In this document: positions 17,759-26,003 of the stretch, piece after piece
Position numbering within the stretch: position 1 is the first letter of the stretch
Layout: each line of letters begins with the position of its first letter
Assembly: GCA_034927285.1 (NCBI GenBank)
Contig: JAYFQF010000016.1
Location: 1 to 64,000 of the forward strand
Reading direction: 5' to 3'
Source: JAYFQF01 sp034927285
GTDB lineage: Bacteria > Bacillota > Peptococcia > DRI-13 > UBA5745
DNA: 64,000 nt
Notes under the pieces: model-generated
Database searches by the model: none
Told to the model about the DNA's origin: nothing
The model's input: only the letters and a program-made list of their open reading frames with translations
Translations under genes and position numbers: made by a program

Positions 17759-18505
17759 TCAGAATGCTCCGCCGTCTACTCGAATAACCTGACCTGTAAC
17801 ATAAGAAGAATCGTCTGACGCTAAAAACAAAACCGGATTGATCACTTCTTCAGGTTTGCATAGGCGTTTCATTATGCTTCTCTTCAAGGTTTCCTCAATA
17901 TTTTTTTCCGTCATGCTTTGATTAAGCATTTCTGATTCAATCATTCCTGGGGCTACCGCATTGGCTCGTACCCCATATTGCCCTAACTCTTCCGCAATCG
18001 TTTTCGTCATACAAATCAACGCCGCTTTACTTGCCCCATATACCGATCTCCCGGGGTTTCCATCCAGAGCGGCCGCAGACGCAATATTAATTATACTGCC
18101 ATATCTCTGGCGGCTCATGGCCTTGGAAATATATTGGGTAAACAAATAGGGGCCAAAATAATTAATTTGCATAACCTGACGATTCATTTCTGCCGATGAC
18201 ATCTGAAACAGCGCGTTATACGTTATTCCCGCGTTATTAATTAAGACGGATATCTTTTCTTTTTCCGCCAATATCCCTTTTGCCGCCTGCTTTATTTCTT
18301 CATCATCAGCCATATCAAAATAAACCGGCTTAGTCCAGGTTCCCGTCAAATCAGCTAATTTTTTCAGCCAGGCTTCAAATTCATCATTCTTTTTTCTCGC
18401 GCAAGCCCAAACATTGGCGCCATTTTGGGCAAATGTTTCCGTTAATCGCTTACCCATACCGCGATTGGCTCCGGTAATAACAATGTTTTTCCCTTTCATC
18501 ATCAT
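17759..18505 (-). CDS. Short-chain dehydrogenase/reductase (second of three paralogs)
   Basis: A 248-residue classical SDR with TGANRGMG at 11-18, NNAG at 90-93, catalytic Ser143, Tyr156 and Lys160 (YGASK), and a C-terminal VTGQVIRVDGGAF. Three consecutive ATG codons follow the AGGAG site; the first (18505) is used here, but the second or third has better spacing. It shares the ACARK segment and overall layout with its neighbours. This points to tandem duplication followed by divergence, so the three may act on successive intermediates. Confidence 0.87.
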   Translation of the reverse strand: MMMKGKNIVITGANRGMGKRLTETFAQNGANVWACARKKNDEFEAWLKKLADLTGTWTKPVYFDMADDEEIKQAAKGILAEKEKISVLINNAGITYNALFQMSSAEMNRQVMQINYFGPYLFTQYISKAMSRQRYGSIINIASAAALDGNPGRSVYGASKAALICMTKTIAEELGQYGVRANAVAPGMIESEMLNQSMTEKNIEETLKRSIMKRLCKPEEVINPVLFLASDDSSYVTGQVIRVDGGAF

Positions 18506-18512
18506 CTTTCTC

Positions 18513-19256
18513 CTAACCGATTCCGCCGTCAATCCGAATTACTTGACCTGTAATATGAGAGGCTCCCCCGCCGGCCAGGAACGCGACTACTTTGGCCACT
18601 TCTTCAGGTGTTCCCAACCGTTTTAGTTTGCAGGGCATAACCAGTTTCTGTCTCTGTTCTTCTGTCAATGCCTGAGTCATGGCCGTATCGATTACGCCCG
18701 GCGCCACGGCATTTACCCGGATACGGTAATCTCCCAGTTCCAATGCCATGGTTTTCGTAGCGGAGATCAAGGCTCCCTTTGCCGCGCTATACGCCACCTG
18801 TCCCGCATTGCCATCGATTCCTGTAATTGACGAGACATTTACGATGCTTCCACCGCCCCGGCGCGTCATAATTTTTACGATTTGCTGAGAAAACTGCATC
18901 TGGGAAAAGAAATCTATTTCAAAAACCCGATGGAAATCTTCCATAGAAGTCATCATGAACAACGCGTTATGGGTCATTCCCGCGATATTTACCAATGAGT
19001 CCACCGGCAGTTTTGAAGTAAAAATCTCTTTTACCGCTGTCTTGATTTCTTCAGACTTCGTTAAATCAAAAACCAAAGGTTTAATCCAAACACCATATTC
19101 TTCTTGTAATTGCTCAATTTCTTCGAATACTTCCTTTTTTTCATACTGGCAGCCTGCCCAGATATTCGCTCCTTCTTTTGCAAACTGGCGCATGGTGGCG
19201 TTGCCAATTCCCTGCAGACAGCCGGTGATCACCGCGTTTTTCCCTTTCAGCAGCAT
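18513..19256 (-). CDS. Short-chain dehydrogenase/reductase (first of three paralogs)
   Basis: A 247-residue classical SDR: TGCLQGIG at 11-18, NIAG at 90-93, Ser143, Tyr156 and Lys160 (YSAAK), and ITGQVIRIDGGIG at the end. The start is the ATG at 19256 with AGGGGGAA upstream; a TTG six codons earlier would overlap the LuxC-like gene. The substrate is unknown. The sequence is FabG-like, but without the other fatty-acid-synthesis genes nearby a role in primary fatty acid synthesis is unlikely. Confidence 0.87.
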   Translation of the reverse strand: MLLKGKNAVITGCLQGIGNATMRQFAKEGANIWAGCQYEKKEVFEEIEQLQEEYGVWIKPLVFDLTKSEEIKTAVKEIFTSKLPVDSLVNIAGMTHNALFMMTSMEDFHRVFEIDFFSQMQFSQQIVKIMTRRGGGSIVNVSSITGIDGNAGQVAYSAAKGALISATKTMALELGDYRIRVNAVAPGVIDTAMTQALTEEQRQKLVMPCKLKRLGTPEEVAKVVAFLAGGGASHITGQVIRIDGGIG

Positions 19257-19266
19257 ACTCTTCCCC

Positions 19267-20436
19267 CTAACCAATATCTACATATCGACTTAACGTGGAA
19301 ATCAAGTCAAAGCCATCCCAGAAAAGGCCGATATACATGGCCTGCCCAACGGGTACGATTCGATCTACCCCCGGCAGGCGGCTTTTTAAAATAAACTCTC
19401 GCAGAGTTTGGGCGTCTGTCCCGAAGTAGGTGATCGTCTGAAATTTATCGGTAACAACCTCTTCTAATTCACGGAGACTTTCCAGGGGATATTCATAAAA
19501 ATATCCGCCCTTGCCCCTTAAAGCCTCCAGGTCTTTTTCCAGGGAAGAAAGCTCCAGCCGGTATAAAAAGCCGTCCTTAAAGCTTATCGACTTGATCTCG
19601 GGGCGTTCTATCGCGTCCTCAAACATTTGCGTATATTTATCTATCGCCACAGCCCCTTGCATTTGATAGCGTTCTCTGGCTAATGAACCCACTGCCCGCC
19701 AAAATATCTGCCGGGCTTTTGGGTTATCATTTTGCCAAAAGATGACCTGGGGAGAGGAGCAGGCATTTTGATCCATCAAAAAAGTATCGTTATAAAATTG
19801 CCCGGCTAAACGGGACAGGCCTTTTTCATCCAACGCCAATATCGCGTTTCCGTTTAATATGGCTGCTGAATAGCGGTCCGCAAAGCAGATATCCAGGCAC
19901 CTGGGCTTCGTTGGGATTTGCCTTAAATCAGAAGTCGTCTGATCCCCTCCCCAGATTATCCGGATATCCGCCTGCTTGGAAAAAGCGGTGGTTATCTCGC
20001 CAAGCCGGGAAGGATAGCGGATAAACTGCTGATAGCCGTTAAGCTCCGGATACTCCGGAAGCAACTCATTAACGGCCCGGCAAATGATTTCAATCTGGGG
20101 AAAGGGTTTAGAGGGTACCCGCACGATATTTCCATTTCCGGCCAACAGGGAAAATACGAAAGAGAAGGCAAAATTTACGGGAATATTGGCGGGAGCTATA
20201 TGAAACGCTATGCCCCGGCCCAGGCGGTGATGGCGTTCCGGCCAATTTTCTTTTAGCTTCTCGATGTTTCCTTTCCTGCACCAATAGGCAAAAGATAATA
20301 CGTCCGGATAATCACGTCCTGTTTTCATCAGCGCCTGGGAAAGTCCATGCAGAAAATCACAAGCAGCCGGCGCAAAAGGCATCAGGGGCGCACCCTTAAA
20401 GTTCTCTGAACCAACGAGATATTCAACGTCTTTCAT
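19267..20436 (-). CDS. LuxC-like acyl-CoA/acyl-protein reductase
   Basis: A 389-residue protein of the LuxC acyl reductase family, a branch of the aldehyde dehydrogenase fold. Members reduce activated fatty acids to aldehydes with NADPH. The nucleophile is probably Cys226 in MDQNACSSPQ. The segments IAPANIPVNFAFSFVFSLLAGN and RVPSK are typical cofactor-domain elements. I start at the ATG at 20436, overlapping the LuxE-like gene by 14 bases; upstream readings run far into that gene. It is shorter than Vibrio LuxC (about 480 residues). No luciferase genes are present, so the aldehyde must serve something else. Confidence 0.82.
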   Translation of the reverse strand: MKDVEYLVGSENFKGAPLMPFAPAACDFLHGLSQALMKTGRDYPDVLSFAYWCRKGNIEKLKENWPERHHRLGRGIAFHIAPANIPVNFAFSFVFSLLAGNGNIVRVPSKPFPQIEIICRAVNELLPEYPELNGYQQFIRYPSRLGEITTAFSKQADIRIIWGGDQTTSDLRQIPTKPRCLDICFADRYSAAILNGNAILALDEKGLSRLAGQFYNDTFLMDQNACSSPQVIFWQNDNPKARQIFWRAVGSLARERYQMQGAVAIDKYTQMFEDAIERPEIKSISFKDGFLYRLELSSLEKDLEALRGKGGYFYEYPLESLRELEEVVTDKFQTITYFGTDAQTLREFILKSRLPGVDRIVPVGQAMYIGLFWDGFDLISTLSRYVDIG

Positions 20437-21466
20437 AAGTATCGCTGCACCCCCTGATTTCTGCGCCCTTAATTCGTCCGTACACTTTAAAATACTTTCC
20501 CCGGCGGCCGCAGGGGCAATCATCAATCCCCAAAATTTCGCCTTCATCCTCGGTCAGCAATCGATGTCCCGGATAACTGACCGGCAGAAGAGAATTGCAC
20601 TGTATTAGGCCCTTGCCACTGGATTTAACCGACATATCTAAAGGATCCCGGATGATAACATCAGAGAAAACCGAAGCATGCAGATGGCCTGCCGGGCATT
20701 CCATGAAAATTGAGCCTGTCTGCTCAACCATACCGTAATAATTATACACTTCTTTAATGCCTGTGACTTCTTCTATCCGGGCCTTGAACAGATCATTATC
20801 CACAGCCTCGTCTTTTAGTTTTTTCCAGCCGCCGCCATGGATCAGCACACCATCCAGGTCTAATTTAACCCCCGCTGATTCGAGAGCTTTCACAAAGTAT
20901 TGCCAGATCATGAAGGTAAATCCAAAGAGCAGCACCCGCTGGCCTTGATACTTCTCACAAAATTGATTTAATACGGGCAAATCCAATTCCATTTTTTCAT
21001 CCAAAGCATAGGTCATGCCCCGTCCCAGCATAGAAAAGCCCAAAATCCCCGCTCCCCGGGCCGAAAACATATTGCGGTTTTTTAACACCGCATTGGAATC
21101 TACCACCAACATCGGCAAACGAGTCTTCCCGATAAAATCGGAAACAATTTTAGACAGAGCTTTGCTTTGCCGGGAAGATGTTTCCCGGTCCAGATAGATC
21201 TTTGATACGGCCTGGCCGGTAGTTCCGGAAGAGGTCATCGTTTTGATCACGGCTTCTTCAGGAACAGACAACAAATCATATTCTTTAAACAGGCGAACCG
21301 GCAGGGGATATTCTGCCGGTATTTTATCGGTTATTTGGCGATATAAAGCGCAGCGCTCCCGATGATGCTCCGTCAGTTCATTCAGCATCAAAACAAAGAG
21401 CTCCTCTTTTTCTACCTGTGTTAATCCATATAGCGGTAATGAAAACAGCTTTTCAACATCCATCAT
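20423..21466 (-). CDS. LuxE-like acyl-protein synthetase/transferase
   Basis: A 347-residue adenylating enzyme of the LuxE family. The ATP-binding loop SSGTTGQ is at 79-85, and the segments LLFGFTFMIWQYFVKALE and YNYYGMVEQTGSIFMEC are typical. LuxE proteins activate a fatty acid and pass it via a cysteine to the LuxC reductase. Here the adjacent ACP and ligase offer an alternative acyl source. The ATG at 21466 with AAGGA eight bases upstream is preferred to a TTG at 21490. The C-terminus overlaps the LuxC-like start, which suggests coupled synthesis of a reductase complex. Confidence 0.83.
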   Translation of the reverse strand: MMDVEKLFSLPLYGLTQVEKEELFVLMLNELTEHHRERCALYRQITDKIPAEYPLPVRLFKEYDLLSVPEEAVIKTMTSSGTTGQAVSKIYLDRETSSRQSKALSKIVSDFIGKTRLPMLVVDSNAVLKNRNMFSARGAGILGFSMLGRGMTYALDEKMELDLPVLNQFCEKYQGQRVLLFGFTFMIWQYFVKALESAGVKLDLDGVLIHGGGWKKLKDEAVDNDLFKARIEEVTGIKEVYNYYGMVEQTGSIFMECPAGHLHASVFSDVIIRDPLDMSVKSSGKGLIQCNSLLPVSYPGHRLLTEDEGEILGIDDCPCGRRGKYFKVYGRIKGAEIRGCSDTYERR

Positions 21467-21482
21467 TCTGAAGTCCTTAACT

Positions 21483-22871
21483 TTAATCAATAATCAATTG
21501 CGAATATAGCACTTTCCCTGATTCATTGCGGGGGATCCGGGGAATCTGCCGGTAAGAGAAAGCGCTGCGGTTTATTCCAGTCAGTTCCGCTGCCCGCTGA
21601 ACTAATAGAGCTTCGTCATCGTGCGTCGAAAAAAGGCACAAATGATCATCTTCTCCAGCGCAGGCTACTTCAAAGCCGTCTTTGTGCAGCAACCCTTCCA
21701 ATTCATCCAGGTTCACCCGATTGCCAAACATCTTCAGAAACCGTTTTTTTCGGCCTACGATATAATAATATCCGTCAGCGTCCCGTTTGGCCATATCACC
21801 GGTAAATAAAACGCCCTGCCTTTCATCCCCCAGAGACAAATCTTCAGGGCAGTTGGCATAGCCCAGTGTGACATTGGCGCCCTCATAAACCAATTCGCCA
21901 ACGGTATCAGCCGTTTCAATAATATGGTTTTCCCCATCCACCAGGCTGATTTTCCCCCCGGGGATCGGCAGGCCGATGCTGCCAGCCTTTTCTGCCGCCT
22001 GATCAGCCGGTACATAGCTCATTCTGGCGGTGGCCTCTGCCTGACCATACATCACGATAAAGTCGATGCCTTTTGCTCTCAGTCCTTCGGCAAATTCCGC
22101 GTGCATCTCTTTTCCCAGCTTGCCTCCCGCTTGGGTGAGATAGCGGATATGCGGCAAATCCATCCTTAAAAACCGAAGCTTTTTCAGCATTTCATAAGTA
22201 TAAGGAACACCGCCGAAGGTAGTGGCCCGTTCTTCTTTCAACAGTCGCCAAAACTCTTTTTCCATAATCGAACATTCGGTTAAAATGACGGCAGCCCCCA
22301 TTAGCAGGTGGCTTTGGATAATCGACAGGCCATAAGTATAATTCATCGGCAAAGTGGTTATCGCCCGGTCGGTAGATTGAATATGAAGATATTCGGCGAT
22401 TGACGCGGCATTGCTGCTGATATTTTGATAAGATTGCCGCACTAATTTGGGGCTGCCGGTACTGCCTGAAGTAGTCAGCAGCAGCGCTAAATCTTTATGG
22501 AGCGCCACCTCTTGAGTATAACCCGTAGAGATCAGGGCATAGCCTTCCGTTTTGTAGATGATTTTGCCAGGATAAAACCCTTCCGGCGCCCAAAGATATT
22601 CAGGCTTGTACAACTTCAGCAGACTGTCAAACAGTTCACTTGCTAAAGTTGAAGCAATTAAGGCGGGAACAGCTTTTTTTTGCAGAAGGCCCAAATATCC
22701 TGTTACGGTAGCGACATTGTTTTTACACACAACGAAAACAAGCTTGCCTGCGGGGACATGCTGAGCAAATTGTTCCGTAGCATTTTTCAAACTGGCATAG
22801 CTGATTGATCTGCTTTCTTCAAATAACGCGATGTTAGCCCCATAGCGATCAAGTTCTTCGTAGAAGGTCAT
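21483..22871 (-). CDS. AMP-dependent acyl-CoA/acyl-ACP ligase-like enzyme
   Basis: A 462-residue member of the ANL superfamily of adenylate-forming enzymes. The phosphate-binding loop TSGSTGSPK is at 134-142, YGQAEATARMSY gives the adenine-binding region, GDMAKRDADGYYYIVGRKKR the hinge, and NESGKVLY carries the C-terminal catalytic lysine. Being short and directly downstream of the acyl carrier protein gene (three bases apart), it most likely loads that ACP with a carboxylic acid. ATG at 22871 with GAGG eight bases upstream. The acid is not predictable. Confidence 0.87.
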   Translation of the reverse strand: MTFYEELDRYGANIALFEESRSISYASLKNATEQFAQHVPAGKLVFVVCKNNVATVTGYLGLLQKKAVPALIASTLASELFDSLLKLYKPEYLWAPEGFYPGKIIYKTEGYALISTGYTQEVALHKDLALLLTTSGSTGSPKLVRQSYQNISSNAASIAEYLHIQSTDRAITTLPMNYTYGLSIIQSHLLMGAAVILTECSIMEKEFWRLLKEERATTFGGVPYTYEMLKKLRFLRMDLPHIRYLTQAGGKLGKEMHAEFAEGLRAKGIDFIVMYGQAEATARMSYVPADQAAEKAGSIGLPIPGGKISLVDGENHIIETADTVGELVYEGANVTLGYANCPEDLSLGDERQGVLFTGDMAKRDADGYYYIVGRKKRFLKMFGNRVNLDELEGLLHKDGFEVACAGEDDHLCLFSTHDDEALLVQRAAELTGINRSAFSYRQIPRIPRNESGKVLYSQLIID

Positions 22872-22873
22872 GA

Positions 22874-23110
22874 TCAAAACCTCACATCGTATTTTTCAAG
22901 AATTTCTTTTCCCTTATCATAAGAACTGAAGTCGATGATATCCTCCGTATCCAGCATGATATCAAAGGCGTCCTCAATAGCGGCCATTAATTGCATATGG
23001 CCTACAGAATCCCATTCGGGAATGGATTGGTAAGTAAGACCTGGTAATTTATCCTCTGTAATATTTAAGTTCACTACAAATACTTCATTATACTTTCTTA
23101 TATCATCCAT
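22874..23110 (-). CDS. Acyl carrier protein, cassette-specific
   Basis: A 78-residue acidic four-helix carrier protein with the phosphopantetheine site DSVGHMQL (Ser35). The ATG at 23110 follows GGAGG by eight bases; a longer reading adds residues unlike an ACP. This is not the housekeeping AcpP, whose motif is usually DSLD. It sits between an LpxD-like acyltransferase and an adenylating ligase, so it probably carries a special acyl group for glycan decoration. Confidence 0.88.
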   Translation of the reverse strand: MDDIRKYNEVFVVNLNITEDKLPGLTYQSIPEWDSVGHMQLMAAIEDAFDIMLDTEDIIDFSSYDKGKEILEKYDVRF

Positions 23111-23123
23111 TTTATTTCCTCCG

Positions 23124-24032
23124 TTAATCAAGCTTCTGAATTATCCTGGCCGGGTTACCAAAAACTTTTACCTTATCCGGCACATCCTTTATCACATTGC
23201 TGCACATCCCCACAAAGCTGCCCTCCCCAATCGTTACTTGGTTCATAATTACAGATTTAGGGGCAATATAAGCTCCCTTTTTTATTCGGCAACTTCCACC
23301 TACTGCTACTCCTCCAATGATCATTACATTATCTTCAACAATAACATTATGAGCTATATGTACCAACTTGTCTATTTTCACATGGTTCCCAATAATTGTA
23401 TCATCTATGGTGCCTTTATCAATACAGCTGTTTGCTCCAATTTCTACATGTTCGCCAATCCTGACCCCGCCATAATGTGGTACCCTTTTATGATTTCCAT
23501 CATTTTGAATATAAAAGCCAAAGCCGTCTGCGCCAATAACAACTCCTGAGTCAATAATACTGTCCCTTCCAATACTAACTTTACCTTCAATGGATACATT
23601 ATGATAAATCATTACGTTATCTTCAATTGTGACATTTTCATCTATATTGCAATTATTACCGATAAATACATTTCCCCCTATTTTTGATGTAAGAACAACA
23701 GAATTACTCCCTATCCCAGAAGAAAAATACTTCTTTAAAGGAAAAAAGATTTCTAAGATAGAAAAAAAGATCTTTTTGAGGTCGCCCTCAACTTGAATGA
23801 AATTGATTTGATTAGATAAAGCTCTTTCAGAAAAAGCACATACCACTGTTAACCCAGATACTTTTTCGAGAGCAGTAAAATCAAAGGTATTAATATGTTT
23901 TATCCAGGTAAGGCACTCCCTTTTCGGTTGATTCAGGGAACAAAAACCCAAGATTTCGGCTTCTTCATCCCCCCACAATGAATACTTAATTTGCCTCTTA
24001 TATAGAAAATCCAATATATCTTTAATCTTCAT
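23124..24032 (-). CDS. LpxD-like N-acyltransferase (LbH fold)
   Basis: A 302-residue protein with an N-terminal alpha/beta domain (1-105) and a long left-handed beta helix of hexapeptide repeats (110-290). Diagnostic LpxD motifs are present: GADGFGF at 167-173, IDKGTIDDTIIG near 204-215, and KIDKLVHIAHNV with the expected catalytic His228. LpxD transfers an acyl group from ACP to the amine of a UDP-sugar during lipid A synthesis, but no other lipid A gene is in the window. Here it more likely N-acylates an amino sugar of the exopolysaccharide using the ACP encoded 13 bases downstream. The start is the ATG at 24032, giving an ATGA overlap with the previous gene. Confidence 0.8.
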   Translation of the reverse strand: MKIKDILDFLYKRQIKYSLWGDEEAEILGFCSLNQPKRECLTWIKHINTFDFTALEKVSGLTVVCAFSERALSNQINFIQVEGDLKKIFFSILEIFFPLKKYFSSGIGSNSVVLTSKIGGNVFIGNNCNIDENVTIEDNVMIYHNVSIEGKVSIGRDSIIDSGVVIGADGFGFYIQNDGNHKRVPHYGGVRIGEHVEIGANSCIDKGTIDDTIIGNHVKIDKLVHIAHNVIVEDNVMIIGGVAVGGSCRIKKGAYIAPKSVIMNQVTIGEGSFVGMCSNVIKDVPDKVKVFGNPARIIQKLD

Positions 24033-25318
24033 GATAATTTGCATTCTCCGCTTTCTATGACTTTAATTAGTTTATCGGTTAATTTTTTAAAATCATAATC
24101 TCCGGCAGCCCTCTTTGCGTTTCCGCACATTTCTCCATAGCTTTTTTCATCTAATCTTACAACTTTCACGATTGCATCCGCAAGATTTTGTACCGTTCCA
24201 TCATCAATAACAATACCGCAGTTATATTTTTTTATTAAATCATAATTGCTTGGTATGTCAGATAATATAGGTTTCCCGGCTGCAAAGTAATCAAACAATT
24301 TATTGGGGCTGCAGCCAAATCTTAGAAGTCCCGTTAAACGACCATGCATAAGATTTAAATTACTTTTGCTTAAAATATAAGGTATGTATTTTTTTTCAAT
24401 TTGACCTTTAAATACAATATTGGCAAGGTTTCTTTCATTAACTAATCCTTTTAACTCCTCTTCTTCCGTGCCCGAGCCCCAAATCAAAAAACGAATTTCT
24501 TTTCCGCTTTCGTTTTTTCTAAGCTCCTCCGCAACATCTATAATAGCTCCTACATTATTTACTTGGCGAATAGAGCCACAATATACCACCTTAAAGGTTT
24601 TTTCATTATCCAGATCCGGATCAGTAATACTGAATGTCTTTGACTGTTCATTGAACTCTTGAAGGTTTATTCCATTATTAATATAAAACACCTTTTCTAA
24701 AGGAATCTTATTTTCCCAGCCACGTTCTTTGATATAATCTTTACCGCCTTCGAACGTAAAAATAATTTTATCAGCCTTCTTGTATATCCATTTTTCTCCT
24801 TTATATAAAAGATTAGCCAACATGCTGCCTTTCTTTAACTTCCCGTATTCAATTAATGATTCGGGCCATAAATCACGTATTTCTATTATGCAGGGCACCT
24901 TATATCTTCGAGCTATAAATATACCCGATATACACGTTAACGGCTGTGGTGAAGATGCAATTATCACATCAGGTTTCGATTTATGAGATTCCGCATATTC
25001 CTTTGTTACAATAAATAACTTCATCATATATGACACCATATTGATAACACGCTTTAGTCCATTATCAAAGTATTTTGGTGTATTTATAAAAACAAAGGGT
25101 ACTCCTTCATCACTTTTTTCTTTATATAGCTTTCCTTCCGTATCAAATGTCTTTCCTAAATAATGTAACTGGTTAGAGGAAAATACTGTTACTTCTCGAT
25201 TGCGTTGGATTAAATTTTTACCAAAGTAATAATGTCTTAATAGCCTTCCTGTACAAGGAGTACAACCATAATGATTAAAAATCCAAATATTTTTTTTCAC
25301 TGCTTTGCTTCCCATCAT
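24029..25318 (-). CDS. GT4-family glycosyltransferase (WbuB-like)
   Basis: A 429-residue GT-B glycosyltransferase. The N-terminus IWIFNHYGCTPCTGRLLRHYYFGKNL and the segment PCIIEIRDLWPESL match the WbuB-like branch of GT4. The donor domain includes PNKLFDYFAAGKPILSD and the conserved acidic residues. It acts at the inner membrane face, probably adding the second sugar to the primed lipid carrier, since it follows the priming transferase gene directly. The start is uncertain: the ATG pair at 25318/25315 overlaps the upstream gene by 44 bases without a clear ribosome binding site, and a GTG at 25300 is an alternative. Confidence 0.82.
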   Translation of the reverse strand: MMGSKAVKKNIWIFNHYGCTPCTGRLLRHYYFGKNLIQRNREVTVFSSNQLHYLGKTFDTEGKLYKEKSDEGVPFVFINTPKYFDNGLKRVINMVSYMMKLFIVTKEYAESHKSKPDVIIASSPQPLTCISGIFIARRYKVPCIIEIRDLWPESLIEYGKLKKGSMLANLLYKGEKWIYKKADKIIFTFEGGKDYIKERGWENKIPLEKVFYINNGINLQEFNEQSKTFSITDPDLDNEKTFKVVYCGSIRQVNNVGAIIDVAEELRKNESGKEIRFLIWGSGTEEEELKGLVNERNLANIVFKGQIEKKYIPYILSKSNLNLMHGRLTGLLRFGCSPNKLFDYFAAGKPILSDIPSNYDLIKKYNCGIVIDDGTVQNLADAIVKVVRLDEKSYGEMCGNAKRAAGDYDFKKLTDKLIKVIESGECKLS

Positions 25319-26003
25319 GTTTTTTGTATGAGTGTATAATTAAATTTTCTTGCTGTGTTCCCCTTTTCAAGGTTTCCTCATTTATTCTACCTGAATTATA
25401 TAGATAGACTCCAAAATCTGTTGACGAAGCACTCCCTTCTTCATTAATTCCTTCTTGCAGTAAAATAATTTTTATCGTTTTAATTAATATTTTAAAATCT
25501 TGAATTATGTTGATTTTTTCAACATATCGGCAATCAAACGCCAGCTTTTCTTCCCAACTGATTAGATTCCTCCCATTTACCTGAGCCAGCCCAGTTATTC
25601 CGGGTTTTACTTCCGCTCTTTTTCTTTGTGTATCATTAAAAAAAAATGCGTCTCGAATTAATAAGGGCCTGGGGCCAACTAAAGACATATCTCCTTTCAA
25701 TACATTAAATAATTCCGGCAATTCATCTAAACTGCTTTGCCGTAATTTCTTTCCGAAACTCGTTAATCTCATATAATCAGAAAGGAGATTGCCCTTTTCA
25801 TCTTTCTCATCTGTCATTGTTCTAAATTTATACATGAAAAATATCTTTTCATCTTTGCCCGGCCTGGCCTGCTTAAATAATACCGGGCTTCCCAAATTTT
25901 TTCTTACCAAAATCATCAGCACAAGAAACAGGGGTGATAATAAAATAAGTCCTGTAAGAGCTACAATTAAATCTATTAAACGTTTGCCGAATCTTTTATA
26001 CAT
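25275..26003 (-). CDS. Initiating phosphoglycosyltransferase (PglC-like)
   Basis: A 242-residue monotopic phosphoglycosyl transferase of the PglC/WcaJ catalytic-core type. It shows an N-terminal reentrant hydrophobic segment (RLIDLIVALTGLILLSPLF), the conserved KFRTM, the catalytic Asp-Glu pair in SSLDELPEL, and SLVGPRPL. It transfers a sugar phosphate from a UDP-sugar to undecaprenyl phosphate to start repeat-unit assembly. The neighbouring PglF- and PglE-like genes suggest that the primer is a 4-amino-4,6-dideoxy-GlcNAc derivative. The ATG overlaps the stop of the aminotransferase by one base (TAATG). Confidence 0.9.
   Translation of the reverse strand: MYKRFGKRLIDLIVALTGLILLSPLFLVLMILVRKNLGSPVLFKQARPGKDEKIFFMYKFRTMTDEKDEKGNLLSDYMRLTSFGKKLRQSSLDELPELFNVLKGDMSLVGPRPLLIRDAFFFNDTQRKRAEVKPGITGLAQVNGRNLISWEEKLAFDCRYVEKINIIQDFKILIKTIKIILLQEGINEEGSASSTDFGVYLYNSGRINEETLKRGTQQENLIIHSYKKHDGKQSSEKKYLDF

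Noticed and set aside
19267..21466. Bioluminescence genes
   Set aside because: LuxC- and LuxE-like proteins are present but there is no luciferase (LuxAB); these families also occur in glycan loci.
23124..24032. Lipid A biosynthesis and hence a diderm cell
   Set aside because: Only an LpxD-like gene is present, within an exopolysaccharide locus; no LpxA, LpxC, LpxB or FabZ neighbours.
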